NCBI GenBank assembly: GCA_913041945.1
Contig: CAJWIT010000005.1
Location: 1-61,970 of the forward strand
Length of the DNA stretch: 61,970 nucleotides
DNA from: an uncultured Fidelibacterota bacterium
GTDB taxonomy: Bacteria > Fidelibacterota > Marinisomatia > Marinisomatales > UBA8229
Reading direction: 5' to 3'
Below, one piece after another: positions 28,730 to 35,859 of the stretch. Within the stretch, counting starts at the first letter, position 1. Each line of letters opens with the position of its first letter. The position numbers and the translations under genes are program-made. The notes under the pieces are model-generated. The model was given only the letters and a program-made list of their open reading frames with translations, was not told the origin of the DNA and did not search any database.

Positions 28730-29220
28730 TTTTCAATGGAATAGCCAGCTTGTTGCCATTCTGACCATCCACCGACAAATACAAAAATTTTTGTAAATCC
28801 CTCATTCTGTAAGTCATATGCAATATCTTCACTTGACCCGCAATCATCTCCATCGCAATATGTGACTATACTTCTATCTTTCCCCTGAAGCGAATCCAAC
28901 CTGAAAATTAATTCCATAAAATCGTTGCTATTCCAAGCCCCAAGTATATGTCCCTTCTCGTAATACTCTAAATCCCGTGCATCCACAAAAACTACATCCT
29001 CGTTATGGAATTTCCGTGCCTGATCTAAACCAATGGCTCTTAATACCGGTTCAGTTGCAATATCAGACAGAAGGTCATCAGGAGCGGCAATTTTTAACTT
29101 TCCTGCAAAAAGGGGAATTGGATCATCTCTCAGCCAATTACTTCCAAATCCAATTACAACAGAAATGATTAAAAAAAATAAAACTTGAAACAGCGAACTT
29201 TGGATAAATATTCTTTTCAA
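28726..29220 (-). CDS. Membrane-anchored rhodanese-domain protein
   Basis: This 164-residue protein has an N-terminal hydrophobic helix (~10-27, FFLIISVVIGFGSN) and then one rhodanese domain facing the periplasm. Family features are visible: VFVDARDLEYYEKGHILGAWN and the active-site loop TYCDGDDCGSS, where the first Cys is the predicted persulfide carrier and a second lies four residues on. Single-domain rhodaneses move sulfane sulfur between thiols. It overlaps both neighbours by 4 bases (selenoprotein upstream, MauE-like downstream), so all three are translationally coupled. Confidence 0.85.
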   Translation of the reverse strand: MKRIFIQSSLFQVLFFLIISVVIGFGSNWLRDDPIPLFAGKLKIAAPDDLLSDIATEPVLRAIGLDQARKFHNEDVVFVDARDLEYYEKGHILGAWNSNDFMELIFRLDSLQGKDRSIVTYCDGDDCGSSEDIAYDLQNEGFTKIFVFVGGWSEWQQAGYSIEK

Positions 29221-30392
29221 TTATTTTTCAATGATCTGATTGGACTTTTTAGTTTTTTCCCTGGAGGTAGATTTGGAATACCTTTGATTTCATTTTCTTT
29301 CTTGAATACACGATCAACAAAAGTCAGCATGTCTAAATCATCCCCGATTTTTCTACTCATAGACACAAGTTTATATTCACTTTGATTTATTGCCCTATCC
29401 AATTGATCCTTAGCTGTCTGTTTCTGTTTTCTTAACACATCAATGTTTCGAAGAATATTCGGTTGATTGGCATAAATTTCCTCAAATGATTTTTCCGGTT
29501 CCTTTTTTTTGTACCTTGCTATCCGTGTCTCCGTGTTTTTTACCTGTTGTTTATAATAAGAAATATCTACAAACGGCGAATCCAGGTTTACAATATTTAA
29601 ATCTATAACCGCTAAATATTTACCCTGCTTCCCTGGCGAGCAAATAAAAGGACCTGTCCCCTGAGCTTGGTTTTGGCGTGTTTTTTGGATTTCCCTGCTC
29701 AAGACAATATAATCTGCCTCTGCAAATTCCTTTTTGATGATTCCCCTTTCTTTTTTATCCGCATTCACAAGCATTACAATGATATCTGCTTCTCGCTTAA
29801 GCGTTTCTATGAACGATTTCCCAACCTGCAGGTAATTTTTCATGGTTAATTCAGTTACACTTGAAGGAAGCAAATTTGTGACTCCGATTATACCAATTTT
29901 GAAAGGAGGTCGTTCAACAATAATATATGGATCAAACACTCTTTCCCCTGATTTTTTGTCAAATAAATTAGCCGACAAAAACGGAATTGATGTGCCATCG
30001 GAAACAGTTTTTAAAAATTCGTAGCCAGCTGCAAGGTCAAATGCACCTACATTGATCGCTTCATACCCAATAACTTCATATCCCTTCACTAATGACTGCG
30101 CTTTAAATTTTGAGGAAGCTAGGTTTTGTTTCATGATTGTATTTGATGATTCAAATAGAGCATCTCCTGCATCAAGAATAACAGGGTTCTTCCCTTCCTT
30201 CTTTACAGATTCAATGTACTTCATTCTTCTAGGCAGACCGCCTATGGGATTCTTTTTTCACCCACAGGGATCAAGTTGACATCTGACATTCGATGTAACT
30301 ATGAAAGATAAAGAACCCTCAAGGTTCTTCTTTGCACAGGAAAATCCCGTAAGGAGTAAAATTGAGAATATGCTGATTTTAAGTTTTTTCAT
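29217..30392 (-). CDS. Selenoprotein candidate: Cys-Gly-Sec lipoprotein, UshA-like metallophosphatase fold
   Basis: From the ATG at 30390-30392 the frame encodes 391 residues if the in-frame TGA at 30258-30260 is read as selenocysteine (U45). Residues 1-19 are a lipoprotein signal (LLTGFSC, lipid Cys19). The N-terminal beta strand and loop read SNVRCQLDPCGU, then KKNPIGGLPRR. From memory, Cys relatives of this 5'-nucleotidase-like family read PCGC followed by GGLxRR. A SECIS-like hairpin starts 13 bases after the TGA. The fold continues with DAGD (74-77), but other metal ligands are gone: NVGAFD (114-119) in place of GNHEFD, and VNA and LSREI in place of SH and GHTH. Sequence between ATG and TGA is protein-like, arguing against a pseudogene. 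An SD-like AAAGGA lies about 18 bases before the ATG. selA and selB are in the window. Calling the gene from the ATG at 30224 would miss all of this. Confidence 0.85.
30230..30260 (-). promoter_or_regulatory. Bacterial SECIS element next to in-frame UGA
   Basis: On the minus strand, UGA (30260-30258) is followed by 13 bases and then a perfect five-base-pair stem UAGGC/GCCUA (30244-30240 with 30234-30230) closing loop GGUCU. The apical loop with GGUCU matches the essential GU-containing loop of the E. coli fdhF SECIS as I remember it, and the spacing is in the usual range. It would recruit SelB with Sec-tRNA. The hairpin lies inside the coding frame (codons for PIGGLPR), as bacterial SECIS elements do. 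Confidence 0.8.
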
Positions 30393-30465
30393 AATAGGGT
30401 AATTTATGAATCCTTTTATTAAAAATGTATTGTGATCTTTATCAAAACTTCGAACAGTATTATAC

Positions 30466-30801
30466 TCATCCGCCTGCCTTTTTTGCTTTGATCCCCTTTT
30501 CGGTTAGAATACTTAGTATTTTATCTCTGTGATTCCCCTGAATCAGAATTGTATTATCTTTGACACTTCCTCCAACAGCGCAACGTTTCTTTAGCTCTTT
30601 CCCAAGTAATTCCAGCTCAGCAGCAGGCCCCTTTAATCCCTTTATCACAGTCAATATCTTCCCTCCGCCTCGACGGTCCAGCCAAATACGAATATTCTGG
30701 TTATAAGTTTCAATCGTGTCAGGATCATCCATATCATTATAATTATTCTCAAAATTCGGATCTGTGGAATAAACTACATTACATTTTTTGCCTTGATTCA
30801 T
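30466..30801 (-). CDS. SUI1/eIF1-like translation factor (YciH family)
   Basis: This 111-residue protein has a variable N-terminal ~40 residues and the SUI1 fold after it: IRIWLDRRGGGKILTVIKGL, LELLGKELKKRCAVGGSVKDNTILIQG, then a terminal helix (KILSILTEKGIKAKKAGG). Bacterial YciH-type proteins are related to eukaryotic eIF1 and are thought to influence start-codon fidelity, with modest experimental support. It is upstream of the selenoprotein operon, separated by 73 bases, so common transcription is uncertain. Confidence 0.92.
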   Translation of the reverse strand: MNQGKKCNVVYSTDPNFENNYNDMDDPDTIETYNQNIRIWLDRRGGGKILTVIKGLKGPAAELELLGKELKKRCAVGGSVKDNTILIQGNHRDKILSILTEKGIKAKKAGG

Positions 30802-30840
30802 TATTTGATAGTATGATACAGTGAAATTTGATGAAAATTA

Positions 30841-31335
30841 TTACTGTTTTAGAGGAATTCTTTCCTTTTGAGTCCAATTTTTCAGATCAGCTGACTCATA
30901 CGATTCTCCATTTTGAGTGATTGCTAAAAAAGATTGTTGAATATCATCTGATCCAGGAAGTACCGAAAGCGAAATAAAGTCATTTCTTAAATCAATCCTT
31001 CCCAGCAATAGAAAAGAGTCTCCCCTTTTGATTGGGTTTATATTTTCCAGCTTATAAAGATTCCCAAATGATGTCAAACTTAAAAATCCGATTCTTGGAG
31101 GAGCAATTCCAAAAATATAATATACAGTTCCAACGATTTCTTCTCTAAAACTCTTTTTGGAATTATTTAATTCTTCCAATGTATTCTTAAGTTCTAAAAC
31201 CAATTCTTTGGGAATAGATTCTCCATTTTGCCCTGGAGGTCCTTCAGGACCAGCTGGGCCAATAATTGGCGCTGTTGTGGTGGACATGCACCCAAAAAAT
31301 AATATCAAAGAGAAACATAAGGCGAACTTTTGCAT
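30841..31335 (-). CDS. Lipoprotein with a short collagen-like segment
   Basis: Starting at the ATG at 31333-31335, 164 residues carry a lipoprotein signal (MQKFALCFSLILFFGC, lipid Cys16). A short Gly-x-y run follows (GPAGPEGPPGQNG), then a helical stretch (KELVLELKNTLEELNN) and a beta-rich C-terminal domain. The collagen-like piece is only about four triplets, so a stalk role would be limited. The start overlaps the stop of the upstream PycTM-like gene by one base (TAATG), indicating coupling. The frame is open further upstream, but that lies within the neighbour and lacks a signal peptide. Confidence 0.75.
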   Translation of the reverse strand: MQKFALCFSLILFFGCMSTTTAPIIGPAGPEGPPGQNGESIPKELVLELKNTLEELNNSKKSFREEIVGTVYYIFGIAPPRIGFLSLTSFGNLYKLENINPIKRGDSFLLLGRIDLRNDFISLSVLPGSDDIQQSFLAITQNGESYESADLKNWTQKERIPLKQ

Positions 31336-31916
31336 TACCCACCTGGAAACAGGTAAGGACCTGCTCGCCCCCAAGCCATAGCAATTATAATAATTAATTC
31401 TGAAATAATAGCAATTGCGAAAAATAAAATCGATCGTTTTATTGCATGATTTTTATACGCATTGATCTTTCCAAGGGCGAATACCTGATTTGCAAACAGT
31501 GTGAACGTTTTATCGTCATTGGTAAACACCTCTCGAAAATGTGAACTATATTGTTCCTGATTTTCAAATTGGCTGATACCACCAAAATAGGTTGGATTTA
31601 ATTCCTGAGATTCAATTTTTCTCACTCTTGGAACTATAACAAGAACAAGGTTTACGATTGCAAGAAATGCAGATATAAAATAGATGATAACCAATATAAA
31701 TTTAAACCAGTCTAATTGGATTTTCAAAAAATGAACAATAAAAAACACCATGAAGACACCTAAGATAGAAAGCATGGTAAATGCTTTTTGATCTGTTCTC
31801 TGAAGAATTTGCTGCTCATTGGATAACACATGAAAAATAGGAGCAACGTTGCTGGTTACCAGTTTTGAAGATTCTAACGAATAATTTTCTTTATCCATGT
31901 CCTGATTTATTTCCAT
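31335..31916 (-). CDS. PycTM-like membrane protein (Pycsar effector-type, DUF5706)
   Basis: This 193-residue protein has a soluble N-terminal ~50 residues, two close membrane helices (TMLSILGVFMVFFIVHF and ILVIIYFISAFLAIVNLVLVI), then VPRVRKI, LNPTYFGGIS, the segment QVFALGKINAYKNHAI, and a last helix (ILFFAIAIISELIIIIAM). This pattern (DQKA before helix 1, NPxYFG, ALGKI-x-x-KY) matches the Pycsar effector transmembrane domain as I remember it. In Pycsar defence such proteins perforate the membrane when bound to cCMP or cUMP. No cyclase gene is adjacent; the coupled partner is a collagen-like lipoprotein. Defence function is therefore unproven. Confidence 0.65.
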   Translation of the reverse strand: MEINQDMDKENYSLESSKLVTSNVAPIFHVLSNEQQILQRTDQKAFTMLSILGVFMVFFIVHFLKIQLDWFKFILVIIYFISAFLAIVNLVLVIVPRVRKIESQELNPTYFGGISQFENQEQYSSHFREVFTNDDKTFTLFANQVFALGKINAYKNHAIKRSILFFAIAIISELIIIIAMAWGRAGPYLFPGG

Positions 31917-31960
31917 TTTATCAAGTTAGATTGTGGTTTAACATTTATTATTCAAATCAG

Positions 31961-32033
31961 TGGAGCCAGACGGGATTGAACCGACGACCTCCTGAATGCC
32001 ATTCAGGCGCTCTCCCAACTGAGCTATGGCCCC
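31961..32033 (-). tRNA. tRNA-Ala (anticodon GGC)
   Basis: A 73-base cloverleaf has acceptor GGGGCCA/TGGCTCC, in which base 3 (G) pairs with U70, the alanine identity wobble. The D-arm is GCTC-AGTTGGGA-GAGC, the anticodon arm CCTGA-ATGGCAT-TCAGG giving GGC, and the T-arm GTCGG-TTCAATC-CCGTC. Discriminator is A; CCA is not encoded. Confidence 0.95.
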
Positions 32034-32121
32034 AAATAAAACCAACAAATGTCCATAAAAAATAAGGATGTGAATATAAAATATATCTAAATCCCAAAAA
32101 AGATATTCCCAGATTAAAAAA

Positions 32122-32574
32122 CTAATATTCCCTGATAAGTTCAGGAGCCTTCACTCGGGTTCTTATGATCCATGCGGAAGCATAACCAAGTTCCACCAAT
32201 CTCAACTGAAGTTCCTCCGCTTGTTTTCGGTCAACGCAATTTCCCACACGAATTTTATAATATGGAACTTCATATGTTATATAAACATCCTCATCAATTT
32301 TATCAGATAGAACCACACGGATACTATCTGCACTATGTGAATTCCGGGTAACCAAAACCTGGACACGATATCCTTCTATTATGATCTCCGAAGTATCCCT
32401 TGCCTCCTCATTATTATTTTTCGGGTTTTCTTTATCTAAAAGTGGATTAACGACGATAGGCCAATTTGGCTGATAATCAATTAAGGTATTTGGATCAATT
32501 GATTCATCCTGTTCCTGGCTGAAAGCAATACTAGACAAGAGAGAAATATATAATAACACAGTTATTATTTTCAT
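32122..32574 (-). CDS. Exported SPOR-domain protein
   Basis: This 150-residue protein has a signal peptide (MKIITVLLYISLLSSIAFS), a Pro/Asp/Asn-rich linker and a C-terminal SPOR-like domain (~68-140): GYRVQVLVTRNSHSADSIRVVL, YYKIRVGNCVDRKQAEELQLRL, then VELGYASAWIIRTRV. SPOR domains bind denuded peptidoglycan glycan strands at division sites. It overlaps batE by 4 bases and appears to be the last gene of the bat operon. Confidence 0.85.
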   Translation of the reverse strand: MKIITVLLYISLLSSIAFSQEQDESIDPNTLIDYQPNWPIVVNPLLDKENPKNNNEEARDTSEIIIEGYRVQVLVTRNSHSADSIRVVLSDKIDEDVYITYEVPYYKIRVGNCVDRKQAEELQLRLVELGYASAWIIRTRVKAPELIREY

Positions 32575-33332
32575 AATTCTCTAACTGATTTGGATTGAAT
32601 CCAGCCTTTTTTTCCATCAAGCAATACAATCTCAACCCATTCTGGTTGCTTCTGTTTTATTTCCAGTTTAACACCCTCATGAATTCTGAATAATACTGCA
32701 TCCTCACGGCGGAACGGAGCAGAAAAAGCTTCTACTTCTCTAAAGACAACAATGCCCTCATGGACTTCTGACAAAGCCAAATATTTATCCAGTGTGATTC
32801 CATGAACCAGAACAGAAAGAATAATGAAACTGCCAATAATACGGGATGAAAATGGAATTCTCAACCATTTCATTTTTTCAAGTCCAAATAATAAAGCTGA
32901 AATGACTAGAAGGAGTGCTCCTAGAAAAATGGCATCTTGGATAGTAAACATATTTTTAATTGATCGGTAAAATTCCAGCAGAAAAAATGTTTCCGGCACT
33001 TCAATCCTATCCCGGACCCTTGTGTTTGTCAAATCAAGATTAAAATTCAGGTCTGGATCACGGGGAGTGAATTGGAGTCCTTTTTCATATGCCCAAACCG
33101 CTTGACCATATATACCCATCCTATAATATGCATTTCCAAGATTGTAATAAAGATCCGGATGATCAATCCCCATGTGTAAAATCTTTTCATAATTAATCAC
33201 AGCTTGTCTATAAGATTGTTCATCCATTACTTGGTTTGCCTGCACGAACAATGAATCTATTTCAGCTTGTTGTGCTGTTAACAGAACAACATTAATGATA
33301 AATACTGATATCCATTTATGCATGAGCATCAA
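32571..33332 (-). CDS. batE: BatE-like protein: TPR, membrane helices and SH3 domain
   Basis: This 253-residue protein has a signal segment (~1-20) and TPRs (~20-95: YRQAVINYEKILHMGIDHPDLYYNLGNAYYRMG and the following repeat). Two membrane helices follow (~128-145, AIFLGALLLVISALLFGL, and ~157-172). The C-terminal bacterial SH3 domain (~190-253) includes VKLEIKQKQPEWVEIVLLDGKKGWIQ. That order matches BatE of aerotolerance operons. It overlaps batD by 17 bases. Confidence 0.82.
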   Translation of the reverse strand: MMLMHKWISVFIINVVLLTAQQAEIDSLFVQANQVMDEQSYRQAVINYEKILHMGIDHPDLYYNLGNAYYRMGIYGQAVWAYEKGLQFTPRDPDLNFNLDLTNTRVRDRIEVPETFFLLEFYRSIKNMFTIQDAIFLGALLLVISALLFGLEKMKWLRIPFSSRIIGSFIILSVLVHGITLDKYLALSEVHEGIVVFREVEAFSAPFRREDAVLFRIHEGVKLEIKQKQPEWVEIVLLDGKKGWIQSKSVREL

Positions 33333-35052
33333 TCCGTTTTAAGAGAGATTTTACATCAGTAATGAGGCTCTTTTCTTCCGCATTTTTTCCGGGGGCATAT
33401 TGTCCCGAATCACAGATCTTCAACATATGAACCAGTTCTTTCAATTCACCATCTGGAATACTATTTGCTAAAAGTGATTCCGCAGTTAAAGGATCAAGAT
33501 TCTCCGTGGACAATAAAAATCTATCTTTCAAATAGCGATACTGAATTCGGGATGCATGTGAGAAAATGTCTCCCTGAGTTTTGTTCAGAGCTCTCATGGC
33601 GGTTTTTAAAGCTTTTTTTGACCGACGGATATCTTCAGTCCCTCCTTTGTTTCTTTGTATATTTTTCATAAATCCAGGTGAAATAAAGAAAATGAGCGAG
33701 AGTCCATAAAGGGTTAGAATTTCAAATGAAATGCCTGAATATTTTCTATATATCCACTGAGGAATTTCCCTGCGGATGTAACGAATATCACTTCCCAGAA
33801 GCACAACCTCCTCCTTTGTCAATCCTGAGGAAACTTCCGCAGAAGTTTCACCGGGTAATACTGAAATTTGAATTGGACGAGTGGATGTTCTGTCCCATTC
33901 TTCAGTTTTAGAATCGAAAAATGGTAATTCTATTCTGGGAATAATGAATCTCCCTTCTTGACGTGGAATCAGGATATATTCCCAAGAAACCGATCCAGTA
34001 ATATTATCACGCAATGGTTCTTTATTAATGGTTGAAGTAGGTGGAAATACCTCCAAAGTTTGGGGGAAATCAAATTCTGGAAGACTAAACATAGAGATAT
34101 TTCCAGTCCCATGTAACTTCACTTTTAAAGTAATGGCTTCATTAGCCTTGACCGACTTCATATCTGCAAATGCAGATAAAGTAAATGATCCCACAGCTCC
34201 GGTGAAATCCGCTGGTTTGCCATTTGGGTACGGTTTAACATTTATCAACGTTTTTTCTGTAAGGAGAACTTTAGGAACAGTTTGCTGACGGGAAAATGAA
34301 TCAAAGAAGGGATCATCCCAGATACTTTTCCGTCGCTTTTTGTTTTTAACAGTAACATTGCATTTTACCTTCATTGGGTCTAAAAAAAGCTCTCCGGTTT
34401 TCGTTGGGAAAAGAGCCGCAGAATACAAGTGGGCAACATTATATTGAACGCCTTTTAAATTTACCTTCCGAAATTCTACACGGTTTGGAGCAAACAATTC
34501 CTCAACCCAGAATCCAACAAATTTTGGCATTTCAAGATCTTGAATAGACATGTTTACTCTTGTAAATAATTTATAGATAACTGTTACCTGTTCTCCTGGA
34601 TACACTTCCGATTTATCCAATTCCACCGTTAGAAAAAGATCCTTTGCTTCAGCTAATTGTTTACCCCTAGATACTTTCATTCGAATGGTTTTCGTCCGAA
34701 AAGATTTATTACCTACGGATATGGACAATGATGGAATGGTTAATGTTCCGGTTTTCATTGGAACTAAGGTCCAGGTCAAATTACGTGAAGTCTGCATTTT
34801 TCCATTTATCCAAGACATGCTGGTCTGTTGGCTTGGACCACTTACGACTGAAAAGTTTTTCAACAGAGGTGTAATATCGACTTTGGGATTAGATTCTGCA
34901 TCTTTTGCCTCTATCTTGAACGTAAACACATCATTTTGACTGATACTGGTTGCATCTACTGATGCAGTAACTTTTGCAGCAAAAACATAGGAATTTAATC
35001 CAAAACACACTGTCAATAATAAAATTGAAGATGGAAATTTAATCATTACCAA
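33316..35052 (-). CDS. batD: BatD-like protein (oxygen-tolerance family)
   Basis: This 578-residue protein has a signal peptide (~1-25), three immunoglobulin-like beta domains (about 25-130, 140-260 and 280-395; typical lines are VYPGEQVTVIYKL and VKANEAITLKVKLHGTGNI), one membrane helix (~435-455) and a cytoplasmic helical tail. The layout is that of BatD, a periplasmic partner of the VWA proteins BatA and BatB. Bat operons were linked to aerotolerance in Bacteroides fragilis, and the mechanism remains unclear. It overlaps batC by 7 bases. Confidence 0.85.
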   Translation of the reverse strand: MVMIKFPSSILLLTVCFGLNSYVFAAKVTASVDATSISQNDVFTFKIEAKDAESNPKVDITPLLKNFSVVSGPSQQTSMSWINGKMQTSRNLTWTLVPMKTGTLTIPSLSISVGNKSFRTKTIRMKVSRGKQLAEAKDLFLTVELDKSEVYPGEQVTVIYKLFTRVNMSIQDLEMPKFVGFWVEELFAPNRVEFRKVNLKGVQYNVAHLYSAALFPTKTGELFLDPMKVKCNVTVKNKKRRKSIWDDPFFDSFSRQQTVPKVLLTEKTLINVKPYPNGKPADFTGAVGSFTLSAFADMKSVKANEAITLKVKLHGTGNISMFSLPEFDFPQTLEVFPPTSTINKEPLRDNITGSVSWEYILIPRQEGRFIIPRIELPFFDSKTEEWDRTSTRPIQISVLPGETSAEVSSGLTKEEVVLLGSDIRYIRREIPQWIYRKYSGISFEILTLYGLSLIFFISPGFMKNIQRNKGGTEDIRRSKKALKTAMRALNKTQGDIFSHASRIQYRYLKDRFLLSTENLDPLTAESLLANSIPDGELKELVHMLKICDSGQYAPGKNAEEKSLITDVKSLLKRIDAHA

Positions 35053-35837
35053 TCCTTTTCCAATTTTTTGGATTTTGCTCGTGCAATCTGTCGCTTCTGA
35101 TGGATTTTTTCCTCTTCCTTTAATGCATCCAGAATGGCCTGGGCATTCATACGATCCTGATTATCCCCGTCTTCTTCGCTTTTTTGGGGTTCAGGTATCC
35201 CTTTTCCCTCTTGTTCTTCCTTCCCTTGTTCTTGGGCCATTTTTTCCTGTTCTTTGTTTTTCTCTCCCTGGTTTTTTTCTGACTTTTCCTTTTCTTGCCC
35301 TTTATCTCCTTGTGCAGACTGTTGTTGAGTTTTATCTTCTTCTTTTTCTGTGCTTTGGTTTTCCTGCTTGCTTTGTTCCGATTTTTCCTGGTTCTCCGAA
35401 TTTTTGTTATTATCATTCTGCTGTTGCTGTTCTTGGGGCTGCAAATGATATTTGAGGATCTCGTAATTGAATTTTGCATCTGTATCGCCAGGATCCAACT
35501 CTAATGCTTTTTTAAAAAATGCAAGACTTTCTTCGGACCTCTGCTGTTCGTAGAGGATATTCCCCATATTGTAATAAGATTTTGCTTTTAATTCTGGCTC
35601 ATCATCTCTTAGTATACGATCAAATGCTTCCATGGCCGATTTAATATCACCTTGTTGGTAAGCTGAAACTCCTAATCCAAAATTAGCGGCAGAGTCATCC
35701 TTCCTTTCCTCAAGAACAGATTCATAATATTTTCTGGCTTCATCAAAATTATTTCGTTTGTATTCTTTCATCCCTTTATCCACCGAAAAAGCCAGAGAAA
35801 CGAACAGGAAAAGAACCACTGTTGTACTGCTTTTCAA
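35046..35837 (-). CDS. batC: BatC-like TPR protein with Gln/Glu/Lys-rich tail
   Basis: About 263 residues run from TTG 35835-35837, chosen because it gives a signal peptide (MKSSTTVVLFLFVSLAFS) and has an AAGAGA-like site; the frame is open to 35987 inside batB. TPRs span ~25-140 (NFDEARKYYESVLEERKDD, KSAMEAFDRIL, ESLAFFKKALELDPGDTDAKFNY). Residues ~145-235 are low-complexity Gln/Glu/Lys/Asn sequence, and the C-terminus has a conserved-looking helix (MNAQAILDALKEEEK...KKLEKDW) as in BatC. It lies between batB and batD. The precise start is uncertain. Confidence 0.75.
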   Translation of the reverse strand: MKSSTTVVLFLFVSLAFSVDKGMKEYKRNNFDEARKYYESVLEERKDDSAANFGLGVSAYQQGDIKSAMEAFDRILRDDEPELKAKSYYNMGNILYEQQRSEESLAFFKKALELDPGDTDAKFNYEILKYHLQPQEQQQQNDNNKNSENQEKSEQSKQENQSTEKEEDKTQQQSAQGDKGQEKEKSEKNQGEKNKEQEKMAQEQGKEEQEGKGIPEPQKSEEDGDNQDRMNAQAILDALKEEEKIHQKRQIARAKSKKLEKDW

Positions 35838-35859
35838 ATATTCTCTTTTAAATCGTCTC

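Noticed and set aside
30225-30392. Reading the TGA-containing upstream segment as a frameshifted or decayed remnant, with the gene starting at 30224
   Set aside because: The segment contains a perfect lipoprotein signal, a family-like motif across the TGA, no other stop and a SECIS-like hairpin. A start at 30224 would leave the protein without a signal peptide or the first strand of its fold.
30841-31916. A complete Pycsar defence operon
   Set aside because: No nucleotidyl cyclase domain is encoded on either side; only the effector-like membrane protein is present.
35075-35504. Plus-strand frames with long Leu/Phe-rich translations
   Set aside because: They are antisense shadows of the Gln/Glu/Lys-rich tail of batC.
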